The notes under the pieces: generated by a model | Told to the model about the DNA's origin: nothing | The model's input: the letters and a program-made list of their open reading frames with translations, nothing else | Database searches by the model: none | Translations under genes and position numbers: made by a program | Shown here: positions 1 to 8,730 of the stretch, piece after piece | Position numbering within the stretch: the first letter of the stretch is position 1 | Layout of the letters: every line of letters begins with the position of its first letter | Source of the DNA: Brucellaceae bacterium | GTDB taxonomy: Bacteria > Pseudomonadota > Alphaproteobacteria > Rhizobiales > Rhizobiaceae | Direction: 5' to 3' | Length of the DNA stretch: 64,000 bases | Assembly: GCA_020637755.1 (NCBI GenBank) | Contig: JACKJW010000012.1 | Span: forward strand, 13,328-77,327

Positions 1-1
1 G

Positions 2-502
2 CATGCCCTTGATATCGGCGCCTCCACCGGCGGCTTCACACAGGTGCTGCTGGAGCGCGGCGCTGCCCATGTTGTCGCAATCGATGTCGGCCACGGCCAG
101 ATGCATGACAGCCTGCGCCGCGATCCCCGCGTCACCTGTATCGAGGGGCTGAACGCCCGCGATCTGGACGCAAGACAGCTGCAGGGTCATGCGCCGCAGT
201 TCATCGTCTCCGACGTGTCCTTCATCTCGTTGAAACTGGCGCTGCCTCCGGCGCTGGCGCTTGCCGTACCCGGTGCGCATTGCGTGCTTCTGGTGAAGCC
301 CCAATTCGAGGCGGGCAAGGCCGCCATCGGCAAGGGCGGCATTCTGCGCGACCCGGCTGACGGTCCGCGCATCGCGGAGGATTTGCGCCTCTGGCTGGGT
401 TGCCAGCCCGGCTGGCGCGCGCTGGGGCTTGCGCCCTCGGCCATCGAAGGGCAGGACGGGAACCGCGAATTTCTCCTTGCCGGAACAAAGGACCAATCAT
501 GA
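2..502 (+). CDS. tlyA: TlyA family rRNA 2'-O-methyltransferase / hemolysin A (5' truncated by window edge)
   Basis: The reading frame is open from base 2, so the gene starts left of the window and only its C-terminal two thirds are visible. The first codons give HALDIGASTGGFTQVLLERG, the SAM-binding motif I of TlyA/FtsJ-type methyltransferases. Further on are SDVSFISLKLALP and LVKPQFEAGK, both typical of TlyA proteins, which 2'-O-methylate 16S and 23S rRNA. The S4-like RNA-binding domain expected at the N terminus lies outside the window. The stop codon overlaps the next start (ATGA at 499-502), so the gene is translationally coupled to a second rRNA methyltransferase. Confidence 0.93.
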   Translation, partial: HALDIGASTGGFTQVLLERGAAHVVAIDVGHGQMHDSLRRDPRVTCIEGLNARDLDARQLQGHAPQFIVSDVSFISLKLALPPALALAVPGAHCVLLVKPQFEAGKAAIGKGGILRDPADGPRIAEDLRLWLGCQPGWRALGLAPSAIEGQDGNREFLLAGTKDQS

Positions 503-1740
503 GCCTGCGCGTCACCATTGACCATCTGGGTGCCCAGGGCGACGGCGTGGCCAAGACGCCGGGCGGGCCGGTCTATGTACCGTTCACGCTGCCCGGCGAG
601 GTGGTGAACGTCGCTGTCGCCGGAAAACGTGCCGAGCCGGTTGCCATCCTGGAGGCGTCGCAGGAGCGCGTGGAACCGGCCTGCCGGCATTTCACCACTT
701 GCGGCGGCTGTGCGCTCCAGCATTGGCAGGGCGATGCCTATCGCGCATGGAAACGCGGCCTTGTCACCCATGCGCTGGAGGGCAGGGGCATCAAGGCCGA
801 GGTCGCGCCACTCGCCGCGTGTGCGCCGGGTACCCGCCGCCGTGCCGTCTTCACCGCGCGCCATGGTGAGGCGGGCATCGAACTTGGCTTCAACCGCGCC
901 TTTTCCAACCAGCTGGTCGATATCGCCGAATGCCCGGTGACCGACGCGCGCATCATCGCCGCGCTTGACCGGCTGCGCCAGCTTGCCGCGATCATCGCCG
1001 GAACGTCCAAACCCTTTCATCTGACCGTGACCGCCACGGCATCGGGCCTCGACATTGCGGCGGAAGGCTCCGGCAAGCTGCCGGAGGCCGAGCGGCAACG
1101 CGCTTCCCGCTTCACCATCGAAAACCGCTTTGCCCGCTTGTCCGTCGATGGCGAGATCATCATCGAGCCGGTCAAGCCGCAGGTGATGTTCGGCGACGTG
1201 GCCGCCGTTCCTCCGCCGGGTGGATTTTTGCAAGCGGTGCCGGAAGCCGAGGAGACCATGGCAGGGCTGGTGCTCGCCCATGTGGGGAAATCGAAGAAGG
1301 TCGCCGATCTCTTTGCCGGCTCCGGCACCTTTACCCTTCGCCTGGCAAAGCGTGCGGAGGTCTGGGCGGTAGAAAGCGATGCGCCCGCCCTGGCCGCGCT
1401 CGAAAAGGGCTTTCGCGGCGGCGCGGGCCTGAAGAAGGTGACAGCCGAGCGGCGTGACCTGTTCCAGCGGCCGCTGCTGCCGCGCGAGCTGATCGGCGTC
1501 GACGCCGTGGTCTTCGATCCGCCGCGCGCGGGCGCCGAGGCGCAGGCGAAACATCTGGCGAAATCGGGCGTGACGAAGATTGCAGCCGTTTCCTGCAATC
1601 CGGTCACGCTGGCCCGCGATCTGGAAATCCTGATCGCCGGAGGCTACACGCTGAAGTCTGTCACGCCGGTGGACCAGTTTCTCTGGTCGCCACATGTGGA
1701 GGCCATCGCGCTTCTGGAAAAGCCGAAGAAGCGGCGCTGA
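499..1740 (+). CDS. rlmD: 23S rRNA (uracil-C5)-methyltransferase, RlmD/RumA type
   Basis: 413 residues. An N-terminal TRAM-like RNA-binding region is followed by C62, C68 and C71 (in ACRHFTTCGGCALQHW), three likely ligands of the 4Fe-4S cluster of RlmD/RumA enzymes. The SAM-binding motif is VADLFAGSGTFTLRLA. FDPPRAGA and the catalytic-cysteine motif SCNPVTLARDL lie near the C terminus. The family converts uracil to m5U in 23S rRNA. The frame is open further upstream, but the ATG at 499 matches the family N terminus (MSLRVTIDHLGAQGDG) and overlaps the tlyA stop by 4 bases. This makes a two-gene rRNA-modification unit, which converges on cobB with only 3 bases between the two genes. Confidence 0.93.
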   Translation: MSLRVTIDHLGAQGDGVAKTPGGPVYVPFTLPGEVVNVAVAGKRAEPVAILEASQERVEPACRHFTTCGGCALQHWQGDAYRAWKRGLVTHALEGRGIKAEVAPLAACAPGTRRRAVFTARHGEAGIELGFNRAFSNQLVDIAECPVTDARIIAALDRLRQLAAIIAGTSKPFHLTVTATASGLDIAAEGSGKLPEAERQRASRFTIENRFARLSVDGEIIIEPVKPQVMFGDVAAVPPPGGFLQAVPEAEETMAGLVLAHVGKSKKVADLFAGSGTFTLRLAKRAEVWAVESDAPALAALEKGFRGGAGLKKVTAERRDLFQRPLLPRELIGVDAVVFDPPRAGAEAQAKHLAKSGVTKIAAVSCNPVTLARDLEILIAGGYTLKSVTPVDQFLWSPHVEAIALLEKPKKRR

Positions 1741-1743
1741 TCC

Positions 1744-2451
1744 TCAGGATCGTCCAGACAGGACGCGCTCCACCCAGTCCGGCACGATGGTGCCCGCCCT
1801 GCCGTGGATGGCCTCGGCAAAATCCGTGATGCCGAGGGAGGGTTCGAGGTTGAGTTCCAGCGTATGCGCCCCGGCGCGGCCTGCCTCCTGCACGAATTGC
1901 GCGGCCGGATAGACATTGCCCGACGTGCCGATGGAGACGAACAGGTCGCAACTGTTGAGACGCTGGTAGATGCGCTCCATGTGATAGGGCATCTCGCCGA
2001 ACCAGACGACGTCGGGCCGCATGTGACCGGCGGACCGGCAATGCGGGCAGGGCGTTTCCTGCGAGAGGTCGCCCGCCGCATCGCAACGAAGGCCGCAATT
2101 CGCACATAGTGCCCGCTTCAGTTCGCCATGCATGTGGATGATTTCTTGCGACCCGGCCTGTTCGTGCAGGTCATCGATGTTTTGCGTCACGATCAGGAAA
2201 TCACCGGCAAACTCCCGTTCCAGCCGCACCAGGGCATGATGCGCCGCATTGGGCTTCACCGTGGACAGCCCGGCGCGGCGCTCATTGTAGAAGGCGTGAA
2301 CCATGGCCGGGTTGCGCTCAAAACCCTCGGGCGTGGCGACATCCTCGACATTGACCCGCGACCAGATGCCATCCTTGTCGCGGAACGTGTCGACCCCGGA
2401 CTCGGCGGAAATCCCTGCACCTGTGAGGATGACGATGGAGGTGGGGGTCAT
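1744..2451 (-). CDS. cobB: NAD-dependent protein deacylase, sirtuin (CobB) family
   Basis: 235 residues. GAGISAESGV near the N terminus and TQNIDDLHEQAG are the NAD-binding motifs, and H108 in HMHGE is the catalytic histidine. C116/C119 and C135/C138 form the structural zinc site. Y55 and R58 (in FYNERR) are the Tyr-x-x-Arg pair that lets class III sirtuins such as CobB and SIRT5 accept acidic acyl groups, so desuccinylation as well as deacetylation is plausible. The start codon sits in an ATGA overlap with the stop of the upstream Fic gene (2448-2451), so the two genes are probably cotranslated. Confidence 0.92.
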   Translation of the reverse strand: MTPTSIVILTGAGISAESGVDTFRDKDGIWSRVNVEDVATPEGFERNPAMVHAFYNERRAGLSTVKPNAAHHALVRLEREFAGDFLIVTQNIDDLHEQAGSQEIIHMHGELKRALCANCGLRCDAAGDLSQETPCPHCRSAGHMRPDVVWFGEMPYHMERIYQRLNSCDLFVSIGTSGNVYPAAQFVQEAGRAGAHTLELNLEPSLGITDFAEAIHGRAGTIVPDWVERVLSGRS

Positions 2452-3593
2452 TCGGCAATTCTCACAATTTCACGCGCCACAAAGTACTCAGGCATGTTGA
2501 ACCCGGGGATTTTCTGCACGATCTCAGCTTCTTCCAATGTCGCAATGCTCATGCGGGCAGCGCGCAAGGTTACGCCGAGCTTGTCACGGGCCATGGGCGC
2601 GGAGATGACAGGATTGGAAAACAGTTCGTCGATCAGCGTCAGCGGATTGTGGGAGCGCGAAATTTGCATCGCCTTTTCCTTGTAGCTGGCGTTCAGCGAA
2701 ACCAGCTTGTCAACAAGCGCTGTGGATGCAGTGCAGGTCTCGCTGCAAATGTTCAGGAAGAATGTCAGCCACTCGGTCCACGCTCCGCGAGCCGACACCG
2801 CAAACATGCGGTCAATGTAGTCGTCCTTTTGGTTCTCCAAGGCGGCACTCGGATAGAAGGTGGGTCCGGGAATCTGGCCGCGTGCCATCAGCAGGATAGG
2901 TATCAGGATACGCCCGACACGTCCGTTTCCGTCACCAAATGGGTGTATTGTCTCGAATTGGTAATGGACTAGTCCGGCCTCAATGAGGGGAAGCGGGGCG
3001 CTGGTGTCGGGCCGGTTAATGTAGGCCTCGAGTTGATCCATCGCTGTCATTGCTTGCTGCGGTGGCGGTGGTACAAACCGTGCCTGTTCTATGGTCCGTC
3101 CACCGATCCAGTTCTGCTCGGTCTTGTATTCTCCGGGCCGTTTATTGCCTCCTCGTGCATTGGGCAGTCCTCCCAATAGTCTGGCATGGGCCTGCCGGAT
3201 CATCCTGTGCGAGATTGGCAGCCTTTCGAGGGTTTGGGCACATTCCGTAATGGCAAGGAAATAGTTCTGGACTTCGCGCGTCTCGGGCCGCGCAGAAGTT
3301 TCCTCTCCAGCTTCCAACAGGGCCAACTCATCCGTGGTCGTATAGGTGCCTTCCATTGCCGATGAGGCGAGGGCCTCCCTGCGTTGCAAGGGGCGGATGA
3401 TCAGAGCGGGATTGGGAATTTGAGCAAGCTTGGCGTTGAAGGTACCCAAGGCGTAGCTCGCCGCAGCATAAGCGTCGAATAGTAGCGCCTTGTCGGTTTT
3501 CGGTGGCAAGGGAGCAGGTACGAAGGCCATTTGTCCATGGATCGTCGGGGCAAGATGGCCGGAAGCGTGCGGTCCGAACAGTGATGGATCCAT
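2448..3593 (-). CDS. Fic family protein (class II, putative AMPylase) with C-terminal winged helix
   Basis: 381 residues. The N-terminal Fic_N-type region carries SSAMEG at residues 77-82, which fits the inhibitory-helix consensus [S/T]xxxE[G/N] of class II Fic proteins; E81 would block ATP until relieved. The catalytic loop HPFGDGNGRVGR (217-228) is intact, with the catalytic His and both Arg residues. Fic enzymes usually transfer AMP to hydroxyl side chains. Residues of about 325-375 look like a winged helix-turn-helix, as in stand-alone Fic proteins that may bind DNA. The upstream region has repeated AGATAC/GTATCT inverted repeats. The natural target is unknown. It is encoded between tldD and cobB and overlaps cobB. 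Confidence 0.9.
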   Translation of the reverse strand: MDPSLFGPHASGHLAPTIHGQMAFVPAPLPPKTDKALLFDAYAAASYALGTFNAKLAQIPNPALIIRPLQRREALASSAMEGTYTTTDELALLEAGEETSARPETREVQNYFLAITECAQTLERLPISHRMIRQAHARLLGGLPNARGGNKRPGEYKTEQNWIGGRTIEQARFVPPPPQQAMTAMDQLEAYINRPDTSAPLPLIEAGLVHYQFETIHPFGDGNGRVGRILIPILLMARGQIPGPTFYPSAALENQKDDYIDRMFAVSARGAWTEWLTFFLNICSETCTASTALVDKLVSLNASYKEKAMQISRSHNPLTLIDELFSNPVISAPMARDKLGVTLRAARMSIATLEEAEIVQKIPGFNMPEYFVAREIVRIAE

Positions 3594-3597
3594 AAGA

Positions 3598-3696
3598 AGA
3601 TACTTTTCTAGGATTTTCTATCTTCTTCAGGAATAGGAGATATCCCGGTATATTTCAATCACAAGGTAGATACAAAATCGCCGAAAAGTATCTACC
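3598..3696. promoter_or_regulatory. Inverted repeats upstream of the Fic gene (putative operator)
   Basis: Three copies of an AGATAC/GTATCT core lie between the tldD stop and the Fic start. AGATACTTTTC at 3598-3608 is a perfect inverted repeat of GAAAAGTATCT at 3683-3693. GGTAGATAC at 3665-3673 is a perfect inverted repeat of GTATCTACC at 3688-3696, with a 14-base spacer. The spacing suits a multi-site operator, possibly for autoregulation by the winged helix of the Fic protein. The 3665-3696 hairpin also overlaps the tldD stop codon and could act on its transcript, although no T-run follows it. Confidence 0.45.
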
Positions 3697-5107
3697 CCTC
3701 CGTCCCGCCCACCGTCATGGCGTCCATGCGCAGGTGCGGCTGGCCGACGCCGACCGGCACGCCCTGTCCGGCCTTGCCGCACATGCCGATACCCTCGTCG
3801 AGCGCCATGTCGTTGCCCACCATCGAGATGCGCTTCATCGATTCCGGCCCGTTGCCGATCAGCATCGCCCCCTTGACGGGGTAGGTCACCTTGCCGTCCT
3901 CGATCATGTAGGCCTCCGTGCAACCGAACACGAACTTGCCGGACGTGATGTCCACCTGCCCGCCGCCGAACGATGCGGCATAGATGCCGCGCTTCACCGA
4001 GGCGATGATCTCGGCCGGCTCCTTGTCGCCACCCGCCATGTAGGTGTTGGTCATGCGCGGCATCGGGCGATGCGCGTAGCTTTCACGCCGGCCATTGCCG
4101 GTCGGCCTCATGCCCATAAGGCGGGCATTCTGCCGGTCCTGCATGTAGCCCGTCAGCCGGCCGTCCTCGATCAGCACGTTGTGGCCTGACGGCGTGCCCT
4201 CGTCATCCACCGTCAGCGAGCCGCGCCGCCCGGCAATCGTGCCGTCGTCGATCACGGTCACACCCCTGGCCGCCACCATCTCGCCCATCAGGCCGGAAAA
4301 GGCCGAGGTCTTCTTTCGGTTGAAGTCGCCTTCCAGGCCGTGGCCCACCGCCTCGTGCAGCATCACGCCGGGCCAGCCATTGGCCAGCACCACGTCCATG
4401 GTTCCGGCCGGGGCCGGACGGGCCTCCAGGTTAACGAGCGCCTGCCGCAGGGCTTCATCAGCGCCGCGCTGCCAGCTGTCCTCTGCCAGGAACTCGCTGA
4501 ACCCTTTGCGCCCGCCCATGCCGAACGAGCCGGTCTCCTGCCGGTCGCCGTCACCCGCCACCACCGAGATGGACAGGCGCACCAGCGGGCGGATGTCGCG
4601 CACCAGGTGGCCGTCGGCACGCAGGATCTCCACGTGCTGCCAGCTCGCTGCCAGCGAGGCGGAAACCTGCCGCACGCGCGGGTCTTTTGCACGCAGCCAG
4701 GCATCGATGCGCTGGAGCAGCACGGCCTTGTCGCCGAAGCCGGGATCGAGGATGGGGTTGGTGTCTCCATAGAGTTTGCGGTTTGTGCCCGCAGGCGCCG
4801 CATCCATGGTGCCGGAATGCCCGGACGTGACAGCCTGGACCGCCTGTGCGGCATGGCGCAGGGCACCGGCAGACAATTCCGAGGCATGGGCATAGCCGGC
4901 CGCTTCACCGCTGACGGCGCGCAGGCCGAAACCCAGTTCGGTATTGAAATTGCCGGTTTTCAGGCGGCCATTGTCAAAGACCAGCGCCTCGCCTTCCCGG
5001 TATTCCATGAAAAGCTCGCCGTCATCGGCGCCGACCAGCGCATCGGCGACAATGCGCTTCACCTCGGCTTCATCAATGTCGAATCGGGAAATCAGGCTGT
5101 CGGTCAT
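3692..5107 (-). CDS. tldD: Metalloprotease TldD
   Basis: 471 residues, the usual TldD length. HEAVGHGLEGD at 251-261 contains the HExxxH zinc motif of the TldD/PmbA (U62) family, and a downstream FGCTEAYMIEDGK segment carries the conserved Cys of these proteins. TldD works with TldE/PmbA to degrade unfolded or ribosomally made modified peptides; no tldE partner is in this window. The gene follows the IalB-like gene by 81 bases in the same direction, an arrangement common next to the coxB operon in Rhizobiales. Its stop codon lies inside the inverted repeat that precedes the Fic gene. Confidence 0.94.
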   Translation of the reverse strand: MTDSLISRFDIDEAEVKRIVADALVGADDGELFMEYREGEALVFDNGRLKTGNFNTELGFGLRAVSGEAAGYAHASELSAGALRHAAQAVQAVTSGHSGTMDAAPAGTNRKLYGDTNPILDPGFGDKAVLLQRIDAWLRAKDPRVRQVSASLAASWQHVEILRADGHLVRDIRPLVRLSISVVAGDGDRQETGSFGMGGRKGFSEFLAEDSWQRGADEALRQALVNLEARPAPAGTMDVVLANGWPGVMLHEAVGHGLEGDFNRKKTSAFSGLMGEMVAARGVTVIDDGTIAGRRGSLTVDDEGTPSGHNVLIEDGRLTGYMQDRQNARLMGMRPTGNGRRESYAHRPMPRMTNTYMAGGDKEPAEIIASVKRGIYAASFGGGQVDITSGKFVFGCTEAYMIEDGKVTYPVKGAMLIGNGPESMKRISMVGNDMALDEGIGMCGKAGQGVPVGVGQPHLRMDAMTVGGTEG

Positions 5108-5188
5108 GAAGGCGGCTCCGCAGGGGTTGCCCTCACCATATAGGAGGCTGCCGCGCCCCTGTCACCGGTCGCGCCCAAGTGCCGCCGG

Positions 5189-5704
5189 TCAGGGCAGGGC
5201 GGCAAAGCCTTCCGTGAAACCGGCCAGATCGACCGGGATGCCGATGCCTTCCTCCGGCGTCTGGAACACGATGAAGGTCGCCGATTTGCCGCCCTTCAGC
5301 GTGGTCAGCAGCGGCTCTTCCAGGATGACCTCGGCATAGCAGCCGTCAGCAAAGCATTTGGCGAAATAGGCCTTGCCGATGTCCTTGCCGTCCACATAGA
5401 GGCCAAGCCCGTTGGGCAGCAGCACACCGAGCGGCACCAGCACGCGCAGGATTTCCGCCTTCTTGTCGGCAGTGCGCAACACGACCACCGACAGGCCCAT
5501 GTCCGGGCGGTCCTCGGCGACGACATTCTGCATCAGCGCGCATTGCTCGGTCGCAGCGCCGGCCGGCGTGTCGCAGATCATCTTCCATTCGCCATGGGTG
5601 GAGCGCACGATCCCGTTCTGCTGTGCCGAAGCCGGACCGGCAAAGGCGAAGACTGCCGCAGCCGCGAGGCCGGGAAGGAAATGTCGGATTGTCCTGGGAA
5701 ACAT
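5189..5704 (-). CDS. Exported invasion-associated locus B (IalB) family protein
   Basis: 171 residues. The first 27 residues form a signal peptide (basic start, then a hydrophobic Ala-rich core, then ASAQQ), so the protein should be periplasmic. The mature part has the IalB pattern: THGEWKMICD early on, paired cysteines (CDTP, EQC, KCFADGCY), and a C-terminal IPVDLAGFTEGFAAL segment. IalB was named from Bartonella, but homologues occur across free-living Rhizobiales and the molecular role is unclear. The frame is open to 5857, but the ATG at 5704 is preceded by a GGAG ribosome-binding site and starts exactly at the signal peptide. Confidence 0.85.
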   Translation of the reverse strand: MFPRTIRHFLPGLAAAAVFAFAGPASAQQNGIVRSTHGEWKMICDTPAGAATEQCALMQNVVAEDRPDMGLSVVVLRTADKKAEILRVLVPLGVLLPNGLGLYVDGKDIGKAYFAKCFADGCYAEVILEEPLLTTLKGGKSATFIVFQTPEEGIGIPVDLAGFTEGFAALP

Positions 5705-6086
5705 ATGCGCTCCGCTACGAATCACTTCGCGCCTACAATGCGATGATTGCGGGCAAATGCAAACCGGCACTGCCCCACGCCCATCCGGTGCGGCAGCCAC
5801 GGACATTGATCGCCGATTTGCGCCGGAAATGCGGCCAAGACATTGGAAAATAGACATAGATCAAATGGCCGGAAATTTTATTATGACGAAAAACATATGA
5901 AAAACAGTGATTTGCGCCTTGGTGCGACAATTTGCGCGAAAATATGCCGCATGAAAACGGACCAAGCTTTCCTTGCGGAGCGCGAGAGAGTGTGATTTTA
6001 GAAGCTCAATAATGGCAGGACGCGCGCCCGCCTGACGAACGACGCAATTCTGGCCCCTTGGGCCCGCTTTGGGAGAGATAAGGGTA
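5705..6086. other. Intergenic region between the IalB-like gene and coxB
   Basis: 382 bases between two divergent genes, so it should hold promoters for both. The stretch from about 5840 to 5960 is clearly more AT-rich than its surroundings. I found no convincing -35/-10 pair and no full FNR/FixK palindrome. There is one ATCAA half site near 5856, without its partner. No reading frame here resembles a known protein. A strong ribosome-binding site (GGGAGAGATAAGGG) ends just before the coxB ATG. Confidence 0.6.
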
Positions 6087-6956
6087 ATGAAGAACTTCAT
6101 CGCCAGCCTTGGCGCTGCCGCCGCCACGCTTTTTGCGACGGCCGCTTTCGCCGACCAGCCGAAGCCCTGGCAGACTGACCTGCAGGAAGCGGCCACGCCG
6201 ATCATGCATGAAATCCGCTGGTTCGAGCAGTACACCCTGTGGTTCATCGTGCCGATCACGCTGCTCGTGCTCGCGCTCCTGATCTGGGTGGGCATCCGCT
6301 ACCGCGCATCGTCTAACCCGAATCCCTCGCGCACCAGCCACAACACGCTGATCGAGGTCATCTGGACGGTTGGCCCGGTGGTCATCCTCCTGTTCCTCGC
6401 CGTGCCGTCCTTCAATCTGCTGACGGCACAGTACACGCCGCCGGAAGAGCCCAAGCTCACCATCAAGGCCACCGGTTACCAGTGGTACTGGGGTTACGAA
6501 TATCAGACCGGTGACAACCCGCTCTCCTTCGATTCCGTGTTGATGAAGGAAGGCGACCGCGCCGCCATGGGCAAGGAAGACAAGGATGCCTATCCGCGCC
6601 TGCTCGCCGTCGACAACGAGATCGTCGTGCCGGTCAACACCACCGTGCGCCTGCTTGTCACGGCTGCTGATGTGCTGCACTCCTTCGCCATGCCGGCCTT
6701 CGGCGTGAAGGCCGATGCCGTGCCGGGCCGCATCAACCAGAGCTGGTTCAAGGCCGAGCGTGAAGGCCTCTACTACGGCCAGTGCTCGGAACTGTGCGGC
6801 AAGGACCACGCCTTCATGCCGATCGCCTTCCGCGTCGTCTCGCAGGAACGCTATGACAGCTGGCTTGAGGCCGCTCGCGGCGATCTCGCCGGTGCCAACA
6901 AGGCTCTGATGGCTTCCATCGCTGCCGAAAACAAGATTGCTTCCGCCGGCAACTGA
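6087..6956 (+). CDS. coxB: Cytochrome c oxidase subunit II
   Basis: 289 residues. A signal peptide of about 22 residues is followed by two transmembrane helices (about 50-71 and 92-112), which anchor a periplasmic cupredoxin domain. The CuA ligands are all present: H198, C233, E235, C237, H241 and M244, in CSELCGKDHAFM. The aromatic patch GYQWYWGYEY is the electron-entry region for cytochrome c. The ATG at 6087 is chosen over a TTG at 6069 because of its GGGAGAG-AAGGG ribosome-binding site and the signal peptide. First gene of the aa3-type oxidase operon. Confidence 0.96.
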   Translation: MKNFIASLGAAAATLFATAAFADQPKPWQTDLQEAATPIMHEIRWFEQYTLWFIVPITLLVLALLIWVGIRYRASSNPNPSRTSHNTLIEVIWTVGPVVILLFLAVPSFNLLTAQYTPPEEPKLTIKATGYQWYWGYEYQTGDNPLSFDSVLMKEGDRAAMGKEDKDAYPRLLAVDNEIVVPVNTTVRLLVTAADVLHSFAMPAFGVKADAVPGRINQSWFKAEREGLYYGQCSELCGKDHAFMPIAFRVVSQERYDSWLEAARGDLAGANKALMASIAAENKIASAGN

Positions 6957-6993
6957 GCCGGGCGGCAAGAAAACAAGGAACGGAGTGGGACAC

Positions 6994-8646
6994 ATGGCTG
7001 AAGCAGCTGCTCACGATGCCCATCACGACCACAAGCCGAAGGGCTGGGTCCGCTGGGTCTATTCGACCAACCACAAGGATATTGGCACGCTCTACCTGAT
7101 CTTCGCGATCATCGCGGGTATCGTCGGCGGGCTCTTGTCCGTCGGCATGCGTATCGAGCTTCAGGAGCCGGGCATCCAGTTCTTCCACGGTCTGGCCTCC
7201 ATGGTCTACGGCGTTGAAGGCGATGCAGCCATCGATGCCGGCAAGCAGATGTTCAACGTGTTCACCACGGCGCATGGCCTGATCATGATCTTCTTCATGG
7301 TCATGCCCGCGCTGATCGGCGGCTTCGCCAACTGGATGGTGCCGATCATGATCGGCGCGCCGGACATGGCTTTCCCGCGCATGAACAACATCTCGTTCTG
7401 GCTCGTGCCCCCGGCCTTCCTTCTGCTGGTGCTCTCCATGTTCGTTCCCGGCCCGGCCGGCGGCTACGGCGTGGGTGGCGGCTGGACGATCTACCCGCCG
7501 CTGTCGACCTCCGGCACCCCCGGACCGGCCGTTGACATGGCGATCCTCGCGCTCCACATCGCCGGTGCCTCGTCGATCCTCGGCGCCATCAACTTCATCA
7601 CCACCATCTTCAACATGCGCGCGCCGGGCATGACCCTGCACAAGATGCCGCTGTTTGCCTGGTCGGTGCTGATCACCGCCTTCCTGCTTCTGCTGTCGCT
7701 CCCGGTTCTGGCCGGTGGCATCACAATGCTGCTGACCGACCGCAACTTCGGCACGGCCTTCTTCGCGCCCGAAGGCGGCGGCGACCCGATCCTGTTCCAG
7801 CACCTGTTCTGGTTCTTCGGTCACCCGGAAGTCTACATCCTGATCCTGCCGGCCTTCGGCATCATCAGCCACATCGTCTCGACCTTCAGCCGCAAGCCGG
7901 TATTCGGCTACCTCGGCATGGCCTACGCCATGGTTGCCATCGGCGTGGTCGGCTTCATCGTGTGGGCGCACCACATGTACACCACCGGCATCTCGCTCGA
8001 CGCCCAGCGCTACTTCGTGTTCGCCACCATGGTGATCGCGGTGCCGACCGGCGTGAAGATCTTCTCGTGGATTGCCACGATGTGGGGCGGCTCGATCCAG
8101 TTCCGCACCCCGATGATCTGGGCGATCGGCTTCATCTTCCTGTTCACCGTCGGCGGTGTGACGGGCGTGCAGCTGGCCAATGCCGGCCTCGACCGCGCCG
8201 TGCATGACACCTACTACGTGGTGGCACACTTCCATTACGTGCTGTCGCTGGGTGCCGTGTTCGCCATCTTCGCTGGCTGGTACTACTGGTTCCCGAAGAT
8301 GACCGGCTACATGTACTCGCCCCTGATCGCCCGCACCCACTTCTGGGTCACCTTCGTCGGCGTGAACCTGGTGTTCTTCCCGCAGCACTTCCTGGGTCTG
8401 GCCGGCATGCCGCGCCGCTACATCGACTACCCGGATGCGTTTGCCGGCTGGAACTACGTCTCGTCGGTCGGGTCCTACATTTCCGCCTTCGCCGTGCTGA
8501 TCTTCCTCTACGGCGTCTGGGAAGCCTTCTCCAAGAAGCGTGAAGCCGGTGCAAACCCGTGGGGTGAGGGTGCCACCACGCTGGAATGGCAGCTGCCTTC
8601 GCCGCCGCCCTTCCACCAGTGGGAACAGCTGCCGCGCGTCAAGTGA
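6994..8646 (+). CDS. ctaD: Cytochrome c oxidase subunit I (aa3-type)
   Basis: 550 residues, multi-spanning (about 12 helices). It contains HGLIMIFFMVMPALIGGF with a haem ligand, WFFGHPEVYILILPAFG with the CuB His and the cross-linked Tyr, the HHMYTTG CuB histidine pair, and VAHFHYVLSLG with the a3 and a haem ligands. This is the catalytic subunit that reduces oxygen to water and pumps protons. The ATG at 6994 follows GGAGTGGGA. It starts 37 bases after coxB and is followed by a strong hairpin terminator before ctaB. Confidence 0.97.
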   Translation: MAEAAAHDAHHDHKPKGWVRWVYSTNHKDIGTLYLIFAIIAGIVGGLLSVGMRIELQEPGIQFFHGLASMVYGVEGDAAIDAGKQMFNVFTTAHGLIMIFFMVMPALIGGFANWMVPIMIGAPDMAFPRMNNISFWLVPPAFLLLVLSMFVPGPAGGYGVGGGWTIYPPLSTSGTPGPAVDMAILALHIAGASSILGAINFITTIFNMRAPGMTLHKMPLFAWSVLITAFLLLLSLPVLAGGITMLLTDRNFGTAFFAPEGGGDPILFQHLFWFFGHPEVYILILPAFGIISHIVSTFSRKPVFGYLGMAYAMVAIGVVGFIVWAHHMYTTGISLDAQRYFVFATMVIAVPTGVKIFSWIATMWGGSIQFRTPMIWAIGFIFLFTVGGVTGVQLANAGLDRAVHDTYYVVAHFHYVLSLGAVFAIFAGWYYWFPKMTGYMYSPLIARTHFWVTFVGVNLVFFPQHFLGLAGMPRRYIDYPDAFAGWNYVSSVGSYISAFAVLIFLYGVWEAFSKKREAGANPWGEGATTLEWQLPSPPPFHQWEQLPRVK

Positions 8647-8673
8647 CGCCAGGCCGCATTCTCTGAAACATTC

Positions 8674-8701
8674 CTGCCGCCGGTCCGCCGGCGGCAGTTT
8701 T
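8674..8701 (+). terminator. Hairpin terminator or attenuator between ctaD and ctaB
   Basis: A perfect 10-bp stem (CTGCCGCCGG at 8674-8683 with CCGGCGGCAG at 8688-8697) has a TCCG loop and is followed directly by TTTT. It lies 27 bases after the ctaD stop and 29 bases before ctaB, so it probably lowers read-through from the structural genes into the assembly genes. Confidence 0.75.
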
Positions 8702-8730
8702 CCAAAAACGGAAATGACGGGCAAAGCGCC

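Noticed and set aside
5840..5900. A possible FNR/FixK site (ATCAA) upstream of coxB.
   Set aside because: Only one half site is present. The TTGAT partner at the required spacing is missing.
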